Shown here: piece after piece, positions 1 through 11,079 of the stretch | How positions within the stretch are numbered: the first letter of the stretch is position 1 | How the letters are laid out: each line of letters starts with the position of its first letter | Assembly (NCBI GenBank): GCA_039809495.1 | Contig: JBDHVC010000007.1 | Span: 1 to 64,000, forward strand | From: JAFLCL01 sp039809495 | GTDB lineage: Bacteria; Myxococcota_A; Polyangia; Polyangiales; Sandaracinaceae | Length of the DNA stretch: 64,000 nt | Direction of reading: 5' to 3' | Made by a program: the position numbers and the translations under genes | Notes under the pieces: model-generated | Database searches by the model: none | What the model saw: only the letters and a program-made list of their open reading frames with translations | What the model was told of the DNA's origin: nothing

Positions 1-76
1 CTCGCTTCGATCGGGATGATCTCCTTTCGGCCGGACTTGCACCGGCAAGGTCGCGCCCATGCTGGGCGCACAAGCG

Positions 77-110
77 GAAGAGCCCACGGCCTCGGGCGCG
101 CGGGCTCTTC
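77..110 (-). terminator. Possible terminator hairpin after tsf
   Basis: A 9-bp perfect inverted repeat (GAAGAGCCC at 77-85, GGGCTCTTC at 102-110) lies about 35 nt beyond the tsf stop on the minus strand. There is no clear T-run after it, so it may be a Rho-assisted terminator or an mRNA-stabilising hairpin rather than a classic intrinsic terminator. Confidence 0.5.
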
Positions 111-144
111 GCTCGGATCCGATCGCCTCGGGCGCGACGCGCCG

Positions 145-825
145 TCAGCTGCCCTTGAGCTGCTCCGCGACCTCGGCGGCGAAGTCCACCGACTTCTTCT
201 CGATGCCCTCGCCGAGCTCGAAGCGCACGAACCTGCGCACGGAGATCTTCTCGCCGATCTTCGCGGTGAGCGCGCTCGCGACGCCGCCGATGGTCGCCTT
301 CTCGTCGCGCGTCATGAATTCCTGCTCGTCGAGGCAGATCTCGGAGAGCCACTTGTCGAGCTTGCCCGAGAGGATCTTCTCGAGCGCGGCCGCGGGGCGA
401 GACTTCCCCGTCGCCTTGGCCTCCTCGTCGAGCTGCCCCTGGAAGATGCCCATCTGCTTCTGCTTCTCCGCCTCGGGGACGTCCTCGCGCCGGACGTAGA
501 GGGGGCCCGCGGCGGCGATGTGCATCGCGACCTCGTTCGCGAACGCGACGAACTCGTCGTTCTTCGCGGTGAAGTCGGTCTGGCAGTTCACCTCGACGAG
601 CACGCCGATGCGGTGGTTCGTGTGGACGTAGGAGACGACGCGGCCCTCGGCGGCGATCGCGCCCGCCTTCTTCGCGGCCTTCGCGAGCCCCTTCTTCTGG
701 ATGATCTCGACGGCCTTCTCTTCGTTGCCCTCGGCCTCGATGAGCGCCTGGCGGCAGTCGTTCATCCCAGCCTGCGTGCGATCACGGAGCGACTTGACCT
801 GGGTGGCGGTGACTTGGACGGACAT
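145..825 (-). CDS. tsf: Translation elongation factor Ts
   Basis: EF-Ts is the cytosolic nucleotide-exchange factor that regenerates EF-Tu-GTP. The 226-residue product has the N-terminal UBA-like motif (LRDRTQAGMNDCRQAL) and the conserved core stretch VNCQTDFTAKNDEF. It is shorter than the roughly 280-residue E. coli protein, as in many bacteria with a reduced C-terminal part. An in-frame ATG lies four codons upstream, but the ATG at 825 was chosen because GGAGG (831-835) sits six bases ahead of it. It follows rpsB by 131 nt on the same strand, the usual rpsB-tsf order. The stop has the TGACGGCGCG context seen at several other gene ends here. Confidence 0.97.
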   Translation of the reverse strand: MSVQVTATQVKSLRDRTQAGMNDCRQALIEAEGNEEKAVEIIQKKGLAKAAKKAGAIAAEGRVVSYVHTNHRIGVLVEVNCQTDFTAKNDEFVAFANEVAMHIAAAGPLYVRREDVPEAEKQKQMGIFQGQLDEEAKATGKSRPAAALEKILSGKLDKWLSEICLDEQEFMTRDEKATIGGVASALTAKIGEKISVRRFVRFELGEGIEKKSVDFAAEVAEQLKGS

Positions 826-956
826 GATTTCCTCCACGGATGTCGAACGGGCTCGCGCGACGACGCCTGCTCGTCGCGCGAAAGGAGGCGGGGGATCCCC
901 GCGGCACGGAGCGCTCGCTCGCGCGAGCGTGGAGCGTCGGGAGCGCGCGAGCCGGC

Positions 957-1850
<894 letters not shown>

Positions 1851-1994
1851 GGGGTCTCCGGTTGTGGCCTCCACCTCCGCGGTCGACGACCTCATCAGCG
1901 AGGCACCGAGTCGAGCCGTCTGTCGCGTCTGCGACGGGGGGTGTGCGGGGTTTCGACGCGCACGAGCGCGCCGCCCCCACGAGGGGGGGCGCCG

Positions 1995-2023
1995 CTCATA
2001 CCACGGCGTCCTCCGCGGGCAAA
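1995..2023 (-). promoter_or_regulatory. Candidate sigma-70-type promoter for rpsB
   Basis: On the minus strand, TTTGCC (2018-2023) is separated by 17 nt from TATGAG (1995-2000, preceded by a TG-like extension). The transcript would have a leader of about 140 nt before rpsB. That leader contains a 7-bp GC hairpin (1972-1978 with 1985-1991), which could be part of an S2 autoregulatory leader. This is a sequence match only. Confidence 0.35.
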
Positions 2024-2075
2024 CCGGGCGGGCGTCCCCCTCGTCGGCGGCCGAGGAGCGCGATAAGGCCGGGCC

Positions 2076-4550
2076 ATGAGCCCGCCCCTCCTCCCGAGCG
2101 AAGCCCGCGTCGTCGTCCTCGGCGGCGGCGTCATCGGCTGCTCCGTCGCCTACCACCTCGCGCACCTCGGCTTCTCCGACACGGTCGTGCTCGAGCGCGA
2201 TCGGCTCACGTCGGGCACGACCTGGCACGCGGCGGGGCTGATGGTGACCTTCGGCTCGACGAGCGAGACCTCGACGGAGCTGCGCAAGTACACACGCGCG
2301 CTCTATGGTCGGCTCGAGGAGGAGAGCGGCCAGGCGACCGGCCTCCGGCTCGACGGCTTCATCGAGCTCGCGTCCGACGACGATCGCCTCGAGGAGTACC
2401 GGCGCGTCGCGGTCTTCAACCGTCGCATGGGGATCGACGTCGCGGAGCTCACCCCGAGCGAGGTGCAGGCGCTCTTCCCGCTCGCGCGCGTCGACGACGT
2501 GCGCGCGGGCTTCTACGTGAAGGACGACGGACGGGTGAACCCGGTCGACGTCACGATGGCGCTCGCGATCGCCGCGAAGAAGAAGGGCGTGCGCGTCCTC
2601 GAGGGGGTCCCCGCGCTCGAGGTGCTGACGAAGGGCACGGGGGCTCGCCGCGCGGTCCGAGGCGTGCGGACGGCGCTCGGCGAGATCGCGTGCGACGTCG
2701 TCGTGAACGCGACGGGGATGTGGGCGCGCGAGCTCGGCGACGCGCTCGGCGTGCTCGTCCCGAACCAAGCCGCCGAGCACTACTACCTCGTCACCGAGCC
2801 CATCGACGGCGTCTCGCCGCGCTGGCCGGTGCTCGAGGATCCGGGCCTCCACGGCTACTACCGCGAGGAGGGCGGCGGGCTGATGATCGGCCTCTTCGAG
2901 CCCGAGGCGGCGCCGTGGAAGCTCGACGGCGTCCCGGCCGACTTCTCGTTCGGCGAGATCGCGCCCGACTGGGAGCGCATGGCGCCCTACCTCGCGCGCG
3001 CCCTCTCGCGCGTGCCTGCCGCCGAGCGCGCCGGGATCAGGAAATTCTTCTGCGGGCCGGAGAGCTTCACCCCCGATCTGCGGCCGGCGATCGGCGAGGC
3101 GCCCGAGGTGCGCAACTACTTCGTCGCGGCGGGCCTCAATTCGATCGGGATCCTCACGGGCGGCGGCATCGGGCGCACCCTCGCGCGCTGGATCGCCGAC
3201 GGTCAGCCGGACGTCGACGTCACCGCGATGCACGTCGATCGCTTCGGGCCGCACCAGCGCACGCGCGCCTACCGCGGCTCGCGAACGGTCGAGGCGCTCG
3301 GCCTCGTCTACCGTTGCCACTACCCGTTCCGCGAGATGGAGAGCGCGCGCGGCGCGAAGGCGTCGCCGCTCGAGGGGCGGCTCCGCGCGCGAGGGGCGCA
3401 CCTGCGCGACGTGAGCGGCTGGGAGTGCGCCGACTGGTACGCGCCCGAGGGCGACCCCGGCGAGGCGTCGCGGCTCGGCTGGGGCCGCCCGAGCTTCTTC
3501 TCCCACTGGGAGGCGGAGCACCGCGCGATCCGCGAGGCCGTGGCGCTGATGGACATGTCGTTCATGTCTAAGTTCGAGGTCGTCGGACGCGACGCGGGGC
3601 GCGTCCTCGATCGGCTCTCGACGGCCGCGGTGAACGAGCGCGACGGCGTCGTCACGTACACCCAGTGGCTCAACGAGGCGGGCGGGATCGAGGCCGATCT
3701 CACGGTGACGAGGCTCGATCCGGAGCGCTTCCTCGTCGTCGCGTCGGACACCGCGCATCGACACGTCGAGGCCCGCCTAAGGCGCGCCGTCGCGGACGAC
3801 GGCGGGCACGCGTTCGTCGTGGACGCCACGAGCGGCTACGCGCAGATCAACCTCCACGGCCCCCGCTCGCGCGCGCTCCTCGCCTCGATCACCGACGCGG
3901 ACGTCTCGAACGAGGCCTTCCCCTACCGCGCCGCGCGCTCCCTCGAGATCGGCTACGCGAGCGTGCTCGCGCTCCGCGTCACCTACGTCGGCGAGCTCGG
4001 CTACGAGCTCTACGTGCGGACCGAGCAGGCGCAGCACGTCTACGACCGCGTCGTCCACGCGGGCGAGGCGCACGGCCTGCGTCACGCGGGGCTCAAGGCG
4101 CTCGCGAGCTGCCGGATGGAGAAGGGCTACCGCGACTACGGGCACGACATCGACAACACCGACGACGTCTTTCGCGCCGGGCTCGCGTTCACGCTCGCGC
4201 TCGAGAAGCCGGGCGGCTTCATCGGCCGAGACGCCGTGCTCGCGGCCAAGGCGAGGGGCCCCTCGCGGAGGCGCCTCGCCTCGGTCCTCGCCCTCGACCC
4301 GGACGTGATGCTCTTTCACGCCGAGCCGCTCCTTCGCGACGACGTCTTCGTCGGCTTCGTCCGCTCCGCCTCCTACGGCTTCACGCTCGGCGGGGCCGTG
4401 GGGCTCGCGATGCTCGAGGCCGATCGGCCCATCGATCGCGCCCTCCTCGAGGCCGGGCGCTTCGAGCTCGAGGTCGGCGCGAGGCGCGTCCCGGCGCGCG
4501 TCTCGCTGGCGCCCTTCTACGACCCGAGGGGGCTGCGCGTCCGCGCCTGA
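2076..4550 (+). CDS. Dimethylglycine/sarcosine dehydrogenase-like FAD enzyme with GcvT domains
   Basis: 824-residue flavoprotein of the DMGDH/sarcosine dehydrogenase family. The family oxidatively demethylates N-methylated glycines and hands the one-carbon unit to tetrahydrofolate bound in the C-terminal half. The N-terminal DAO domain has the dinucleotide motif GGGVIG (residues 16-21). It is followed by TTWHAAG, where His51 matches the residue that carries covalent FAD in mammalian family members. A linker FAO_M-type region and the GCV_T/GCV_T_C aminomethyltransferase domains fill roughly residues 400-824 (motifs YVGELGYELYV and GHDI). The start is an ATG just before the Rossmann motif; the Shine-Dalgarno is weak. 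No other glycine-betaine genes are nearby, so the exact substrate is not set. Confidence 0.9.
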   Translation: MSPPLLPSEARVVVLGGGVIGCSVAYHLAHLGFSDTVVLERDRLTSGTTWHAAGLMVTFGSTSETSTELRKYTRALYGRLEEESGQATGLRLDGFIELASDDDRLEEYRRVAVFNRRMGIDVAELTPSEVQALFPLARVDDVRAGFYVKDDGRVNPVDVTMALAIAAKKKGVRVLEGVPALEVLTKGTGARRAVRGVRTALGEIACDVVVNATGMWARELGDALGVLVPNQAAEHYYLVTEPIDGVSPRWPVLEDPGLHGYYREEGGGLMIGLFEPEAAPWKLDGVPADFSFGEIAPDWERMAPYLARALSRVPAAERAGIRKFFCGPESFTPDLRPAIGEAPEVRNYFVAAGLNSIGILTGGGIGRTLARWIADGQPDVDVTAMHVDRFGPHQRTRAYRGSRTVEALGLVYRCHYPFREMESARGAKASPLEGRLRARGAHLRDVSGWECADWYAPEGDPGEASRLGWGRPSFFSHWEAEHRAIREAVALMDMSFMSKFEVVGRDAGRVLDRLSTAAVNERDGVVTYTQWLNEAGGIEADLTVTRLDPERFLVVASDTAHRHVEARLRRAVADDGGHAFVVDATSGYAQINLHGPRSRALLASITDADVSNEAFPYRAARSLEIGYASVLALRVTYVGELGYELYVRTEQAQHVYDRVVHAGEAHGLRHAGLKALASCRMEKGYRDYGHDIDNTDDVFRAGLAFTLALEKPGGFIGRDAVLAAKARGPSRRRLASVLALDPDVMLFHAEPLLRDDVFVGFVRSASYGFTLGGAVGLAMLEADRPIDRALLEAGRFELEVGARRVPARVSLAPFYDPRGLRVRA

Positions 4551-4612
4551 CGAGGTCGCGCGGGCCCTTTCCCTTGCGGCCCTCGCCCGCGTCCGTTACC
4601 CGTTCGCGCCCC

Positions 4613-5563
4613 ATGTCGGCCCGCGAGCTCATCGTCCTCGGCACCTCGAGCCAGGTCCCCACCCGCTTCCGTAACCACAACGGCTACCTCCTTCGGTGGG
4701 ACGAGGAGGGCGTGCTCTTCGATCCCGGCGAGGGCACGCAGCGCCAGATGATCTACGCCGAGGTGACCGTCACGCAGGTCACGCGGATCTGCGTCACGCA
4801 CTTCCACGGGGATCACTGCCTCGGGCTCGCGGGCCTGCACCAGCGCATCAGCCTCGATCGGGTCCCGCACGAGATCGAGATCCACTACCCCGCCTCGGGC
4901 CAGCTCTACTACGAGCGCCTGCGGCACGCCTCGATCTACCACGACGTCGCGAGGATCGCGCCGCGACCGATCCGCGAGGAGGGGATCGTCGCCCAGCAGA
5001 AGAAGCTCCAGCTCCGCGCCCTGCGGCTCGATCACGGGGTCGAGACCTACGGGTATCGGCTCGAGGAGCACGACGGCCGCACGATGCTCCCCGACGCGCT
5101 CGAGGCGCGCGGCGTGCGCGGCCCGGCGATCAAGGAGCTGATCCGCGCGGGCTCGCTCCGGGTCGGGGACGACACCGTCCTCCTCGACGACGTGAGCCTC
5201 TTCAAGAAGGGGCAGGTCTTCGCGTTCGTCATGGACACGCGGCTCACGGACAATTGCTTCGAGCTCGCGCGCGGCGCGGATCTCCTCGTCTCCGAGTCGA
5301 CCTACCTCGCCTCCGAGGAGCGCGAGGCGCGCGCGCACGGGCACATGACGGCGCGTCAGGCGGGCATCATCGCGCGCGAGGCCGGCGTCAGGAGGCTCGT
5401 CCTCACGCACTTCTCTCAGCGCTACGGCTCGACGCGCCCCTTCATCGAGGAGGCGCGCGCGGAATTCGACGGCGACGTGATCGCCGTGCGCGACGGCGAT
5501 CGGGTCGCGGTCCCCAAGCGCGTGGGCTCGGAGGAGCCGGCGCCAGGAGACGCGGCCCCCTGA
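4613..5563 (+). CDS. rnz: Ribonuclease Z (tRNA 3' processing endonuclease)
   Basis: Metallo-beta-lactamase-fold endonuclease that cuts tRNA precursors after the discriminator base. This matters here because neither tRNA in this window encodes CCA. The 316-residue protein has the zinc motif HFHGDH (residues 63-68), His141, the MDTR aspartate (208), the HGHMTA exosite/metal region (near 242-244) and HFSQRY (His266), a complete RNase Z set. It starts at an ATG 62 nt after the upstream dehydrogenase. Its last 142 nt are overlapped tail-to-tail by the minus-strand gene that ends at 5422. The stop is in a TGACGG context. Confidence 0.95.
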   Translation: MSARELIVLGTSSQVPTRFRNHNGYLLRWDEEGVLFDPGEGTQRQMIYAEVTVTQVTRICVTHFHGDHCLGLAGLHQRISLDRVPHEIEIHYPASGQLYYERLRHASIYHDVARIAPRPIREEGIVAQQKKLQLRALRLDHGVETYGYRLEEHDGRTMLPDALEARGVRGPAIKELIRAGSLRVGDDTVLLDDVSLFKKGQVFAFVMDTRLTDNCFELARGADLLVSESTYLASEEREARAHGHMTARQAGIIAREAGVRRLVLTHFSQRYGSTRPFIEEARAEFDGDVIAVRDGDRVAVPKRVGSEEPAPGDAAP

Positions 5564-6678
5564 CGGCCCGCCTGGATCGACGGATCACGTCGAGCGCCGC
5601 GCGCCGCCAGCCGAGGCAGGAGGCGCGCCTCGATCGGCGGCCAGAGCCGTCCCCACGCGAGCGCGACGGCGACGCTCAGCGCGAGCATTCCGGCCGCGAG
5701 CGCCATCGAGGGGCCGAGCCCGAGCGCGTGCGGGAAGAGCTCCGCGGGGCCGACGCCCGCCGCGTAGAGGACGAGCAGGTGGACGACGTAGAGCGCGAGC
5801 GTCTCGCCGGCGAGCGCGGTCAGCGCCGCCGGCAGGCGCGCGCGCGCGGCGACGACGGAGAGGAGTGACGCCGTGAGGAGCACGAGCCCGAGGCGCTCGA
5901 GCACGACGGCGGGGTGCGACGACCAGTCCGACGCGGTCGCCGCGGGCACGATCCCCCACGCGCCGGCCACCTCGAGCCCGCGCGCGAGGAGGAGCGCCGA
6001 GAGCGCGATCGCGGCGAGGCGCGCCGCGCTCGTCCGGGAGGGCGTGCGCGCGCCCTCGGGGAGCGCGACCCGCGCGATCGCGACGCCGAGGAACACGTAC
6101 GCGGCCCAGGGCACGAGGGGAAAGAGCGAGCCCCCGTCGTGATCGAGCCACGCGAGCACGAGGCGCGCCGGCCCCGCGTGGGCCTCGGCGCCGATCGCGT
6201 GATCGATCGGCGCGGCGAGGGCGACGAGCGCGGCGCCGATCATCAGCGAGGCGAGCCCGACCTGCCGCGAGCGCGGGAGCAGGGTGACGAGGAGATCGAG
6301 GCCGAGGAGCGTCGCGCCGATGCAGTGCAAGACGTCGACGATCCAGGGAGCGTCGAGCGCGTGGAGCAGCGTCCCGAGCACCACGAGCCACGCCGAGCGG
6401 ACGACGCGCCGAAGGCGCGCCCCGTCGCGGGCGCGCAGGGCCCGGTAGGCGCCGTCGTCGTCGAGCTTCGAGGCCAGCGCGAACGAGATCCCGCTCGCGA
6501 CGAGGAAGGCGGGCGCGGTGAGGCCCCGGAGCTGCACCCAGAGCCCGTAGATCGCGCCCGTCCGCAGCTCGTCGGCGAGGACGGCGTCGAGCGTGTGCCC
6601 GGAGATCATCTGGAGCGCCGCGACGAGCCGTAGCCAGTCGACGAACGCGACCCGTGAGCGCTCGCGGGGCGCGCTCAC
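5422..6678 (-). CDS. Multi-pass membrane protein, DUF1624/heparan-alpha-glucosaminide acetyltransferase-like
   Basis: 418-residue integral membrane protein with about ten hydrophobic segments. Its N-terminal block (RVAFVDWLRLVAALQMISGH, then PAFLVASGISFAL) resembles the DUF1624/HGSNAT catalytic region of membrane acyltransferases. The family transfers acyl groups to envelope glycans or lipids; no substrate can be read from sequence. The GTG at 6678 shares GTGA with the stop of the upstream kinase gene, so translation is probably coupled. The last ~70 residues are charged, low-complexity and antisense to the 3' end of rnz, so the tail may be non-essential. Third gene of the FHA-kinase operon. 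Confidence 0.8.
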   Translation of the reverse strand: MSAPRERSRVAFVDWLRLVAALQMISGHTLDAVLADELRTGAIYGLWVQLRGLTAPAFLVASGISFALASKLDDDGAYRALRARDGARLRRVVRSAWLVVLGTLLHALDAPWIVDVLHCIGATLLGLDLLVTLLPRSRQVGLASLMIGAALVALAAPIDHAIGAEAHAGPARLVLAWLDHDGGSLFPLVPWAAYVFLGVAIARVALPEGARTPSRTSAARLAAIALSALLLARGLEVAGAWGIVPAATASDWSSHPAVVLERLGLVLLTASLLSVVAARARLPAALTALAGETLALYVVHLLVLYAAGVGPAELFPHALGLGPSMALAAGMLALSVAVALAWGRLWPPIEARLLPRLAARGARRDPSIQAGRQGAASPGAGSSEPTRLGTATRSPSRTAITSPSNSARASSMKGRVEP

Positions 6679-7961
6679 GCGAGCCGCTCGACCGCGCGGA
6701 GGGCGTCCTCGAGCGAGGGGCGCGCGAGCGGATCGGGCGCCCGCATCGCCTGGGCGAGCGCGAGGAGCGGGGCCGGCGCGCTCGGGTCGGACGCGAAGAG
6801 CTCCGCGATCGAGACGCCGAGCGCGTGGACGTCCATCGTGAACGCCGCGGGCGCGCCGCGTCGCTGCTCGGGCGGCATGTAGCCCGCGCTCCCCTCCCCC
6901 TGCTCGATCCCCGAGAGGGCCGGCGCCTCGCCGACCCGCGCGGCGATCCCGAAGTCCGTGAAGACCACGCGATCGCCTCGCACGAGGAGGTTCGAGGGCT
7001 TCACGTCGCGATGGACCACGCCGCGCGCGTGGATCCACGAGAGCGTCGCGATCATCGAGCGCGTCCGGGCGAGCAGGCGCTCGCGCGGGAGCTCGCCCCG
7101 CGGGTCGGCGTCCTTCAGCGAGCCGTCGGTCAGCTCCATCGCGATGGCGAAGAGCGTCGGATCGACGTCGAGGATCCGCACGACGCCCGGGTGCTCGAGC
7201 GCCGCCGGCACGCGCGCCTCGTGGAGCAGCCGCTCCCGATCGGCGCGCCCTCGGCGGTGGTAGACCTTGAGCGCGACGTCGCGATCGAGGCCGACGTCGC
7301 GCGCGAGGAAGACCGTCCCTGCCCCGCCTCGGCCGAGCTCGCGCGTGACCCGATAGCGCCCGCGCGTGAGCGCTCCGTCGGCCATCACCGTGGCGCCCGC
7401 GTCGGCGCTCGCCGATCGCGCCGTCCCCCGCAGCCGCTCGAGCCGCTCACGCGCGTTTCCGTAGCGGACGTCGCGCGCGAGGATGCGCTCCCAGAGGAGC
7501 GCCGCGCCCTCGACGTCGTGACGACGCTCGAGGACCTCGGCTCGCCGCGACCAGGCCTCGAGCAACGCGGCGACGGGCACGTCGCGCTCGGGCATGCGCG
7601 AGAGCACGGCCTCCACGGCGTCGTCGTCGCCGCGCGCGTCGAGGGTGCGCGCCAGCTCGACGCGGAGCCTCGGGAAGGGCCCTCGCTCGAGCAGCCGTCG
7701 CGCCTCGTCGATCGCCCGCGCCTCGCCCACCTCGCTCACCAGCGGGCGGTAGCGAGCGAGCGCCTCGTCCTCGCTCGCGGCGGCGCGGAAGGCGTCGAGC
7801 GCTGGGTGCGCGCTCGAGCCCGCGGGCGCCCGGGGCTGGCTCGGGGCGCCGCTCGCGGTCTCCGCCCCGACGGGAGACGGCGCCTCGGACGGCGTCGGCG
7901 CCTCGGACGGCGCCTCGCTCGCCTCGCCGAAGATCGCGCGGAGGCGATCGAAGACGCTCAC
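6675..7961 (-). CDS. Serine/threonine protein kinase with N-terminal helical (TPR-like) region
   Basis: 428-residue cytosolic Hanks-type kinase. After a Pro/Ala/Ser linker (15-55) and an alpha-helical region (55-180), the kinase domain starts near residue 200. It has the glycine loop GRGGAGTVF (210-218), Lys232 in VALKVY, the catalytic loop HRDVKPSN (Asp319), DFG (336-338) and GYMPPEQ in the activation segment. All catalytic residues are present. There is no transmembrane segment. The GTG start overlaps the FHA gene stop (GTGA), and its own stop overlaps the next start in the same way. The adjacent FHA protein is an obvious candidate substrate or partner. Confidence 0.93.
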   Translation of the reverse strand: MSVFDRLRAIFGEASEAPSEAPTPSEAPSPVGAETASGAPSQPRAPAGSSAHPALDAFRAAASEDEALARYRPLVSEVGEARAIDEARRLLERGPFPRLRVELARTLDARGDDDAVEAVLSRMPERDVPVAALLEAWSRRAEVLERRHDVEGAALLWERILARDVRYGNARERLERLRGTARSASADAGATVMADGALTRGRYRVTRELGRGGAGTVFLARDVGLDRDVALKVYHRRGRADRERLLHEARVPAALEHPGVVRILDVDPTLFAIAMELTDGSLKDADPRGELPRERLLARTRSMIATLSWIHARGVVHRDVKPSNLLVRGDRVVFTDFGIAARVGEAPALSGIEQGEGSAGYMPPEQRRGAPAAFTMDVHALGVSIAELFASDPSAPAPLLALAQAMRAPDPLARPSLEDALRAVERLA

Positions 7962-9145
7962 GCGATCACCTCGATCGACACCTCGCCCACCCGGACGCGA
8001 TCACCGCGCAGGAGATCGATCCGCCCCTGCACGCGCCGCGCCTCCGGCGCCCCGTCAAAGGACAGCTCGACCATCTCTCCGGGGGGCGGGACGAGCCGCA
8101 CGGCGTCGTCGAGGAGCTCGAGCGTCGCGCCGACGCCGGGGATGCGCAGAGCGCCACGGCCGCTGCCGAGGACATGGAGCGCGCCGCGATCGAGGCCGCT
8201 CGTCACCTCGAGCGCGAGCGCGTCGTCGCTCGGTCGAGCGACGAGCGTGACGTCCTCCCCGAGGCCGATCGTGAGCTCGCCGTCGATCGGCATCGATCCG
8301 GCGAGGAGGACGCCCGCGACGAGCGTCCCGTTGCGGCTCCCGGCGTCTCGCACGAGGAAGCGCCCGTCCGCGAAGCGCACCTCCGCGTGCGCGCGCGAGA
8401 CGCTGCTCCCGCGCACGACGACGTCGGCGTCCGCGCGCCCGACGATCGCGGGCAGGCGCGCGGAGAACGAGACCCGTCGCCCGCCGACCGAGAGCGTGAC
8501 CGGCGGTGTGACCCAGCGCTCCTCGATCCGCCGCGCGAGCCGCCCGAGGCCGGGATCGTCCGGCGCGAGCGCGACGACCTCCCGGAGGCTCGCGCGCGCG
8601 CTCACGCGATCTCCGAGCGCCATCGCGAGCTCGCTCTCCGAGACGAGCCGGCGGATCTTCGCCTCGCGCGCCTCGCTCGCGTTGCTCTCGGCGAGGAGCG
8701 CCTCGAGCCGCTCGACCTCGCCGCCGAGCTCGAGGCACCGCGCCTCGTCGCTCCTTCGCCCGAGCATCGCGAACGCGTCCGCCGCGTCGACGAACGCCTC
8801 CGCGCGCTCGAGGCGCGCCGCCGCGTCCGCGAGCCGCGCGCGCGCTTGGCTCGTCGCGAGCCCGTGCGCCTTCGCGTCGAGGAGGATCGCCTCGCCGATC
8901 TTGGCCTCGAGCGCCCTCCGCTCACCGACGGCCAGCGCCGGCAGCAACGCGAGCCCGTCGAGCCAGGCGCTCAGCCGCTCCTCGAGCTCGAGGGCCTTGT
9001 CGCCCACGTGCTCGAGGCACCTCGCCGCGTCGACGGGTCGCTCGAGCTCCGCCCAGAGCGCCGCGGCGTCGCGGTGGCGGCCCTCCGCCTCGGCCGCGCG
9101 CGCGCGCCGCGCCCGTCCGTCGAAGAGGTCGCCGAAGAGGCTCAT
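7958..9145 (-). CDS. FHA-domain protein with N-terminal helical repeats
   Basis: 395-residue cytosolic protein. Residues 1-210 are helical, with TPR-like alanine-rich repeats. An FHA phosphothreonine-binding domain follows at about 215-300, with the conserved Gly-Arg (236-237), SVSRAH (Ser248/His253) and SRNGT (Asn272) signatures. A further beta-rich region (300-395) may be a second, degenerate FHA-like fold. FHA domains read Thr-phosphorylated partners, which fits the downstream kinase encoded with a 4-nt overlap. The start is the ATG at 9145; the open frame extends upstream, but without homology. It is divergent from pilB with a 176-nt shared intergenic region. Confidence 0.88.
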   Translation of the reverse strand: MSLFGDLFDGRARRARAAEAEGRHRDAAALWAELERPVDAARCLEHVGDKALELEERLSAWLDGLALLPALAVGERRALEAKIGEAILLDAKAHGLATSQARARLADAAARLERAEAFVDAADAFAMLGRRSDEARCLELGGEVERLEALLAESNASEAREAKIRRLVSESELAMALGDRVSARASLREVVALAPDDPGLGRLARRIEERWVTPPVTLSVGGRRVSFSARLPAIVGRADADVVVRGSSVSRAHAEVRFADGRFLVRDAGSRNGTLVAGVLLAGSMPIDGELTIGLGEDVTLVARPSDDALALEVTSGLDRGALHVLGSGRGALRIPGVGATLELLDDAVRLVPPPGEMVELSFDGAPEARRVQGRIDLLRGDRVRVGEVSIEVIA

Positions 9146-9179
9146 CGCCACCTCGCGCGGACGAGCGTCGCGTCGTCCA

Positions 9180-9209
9180 TTGACGGCGATGGTGTTTTTT
9201 GCCGACGAT
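9180..9209 (+). promoter_or_regulatory. Candidate promoter for pilB
   Basis: TTGACG (9180-9185) and GACGAT (9204-9209) are separated by 18 nt containing a T6 run, in the divergent FHA/pilB gap. A 13-bp direct repeat (GAGCGTCGCGTCG at 9163-9175 and 9210-9222) flanks it and could be an operator. This is a sequence match only. Confidence 0.3.
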
Positions 9210-9321
9210 GAGCGTCGCGTCGGTCGTCTCGAGCCACTCGACTCACCGCACGTTCCTTCGGGTCGGGCCATGCTCACCCGACCCCGCCCGAGATTCAACG
9301 CCCACGTTCGAGAGAGGAAGC

Positions 9322-11028
<1,707 letters not shown>

Positions 11029-11079
11029 CGGCGCGCCGCGATCGCCCCGATCCGTCGAGCGCGGAGCCCGCCGAAGGCC

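Noticed and set aside
1..30. AAAGGAG-like ribosome site on the minus strand at 21-27, where pyrH would be expected after tsf
   Set aside because: No ATG, GTG or TTG occurs at a suitable distance within the window, so no gene start can be supported.
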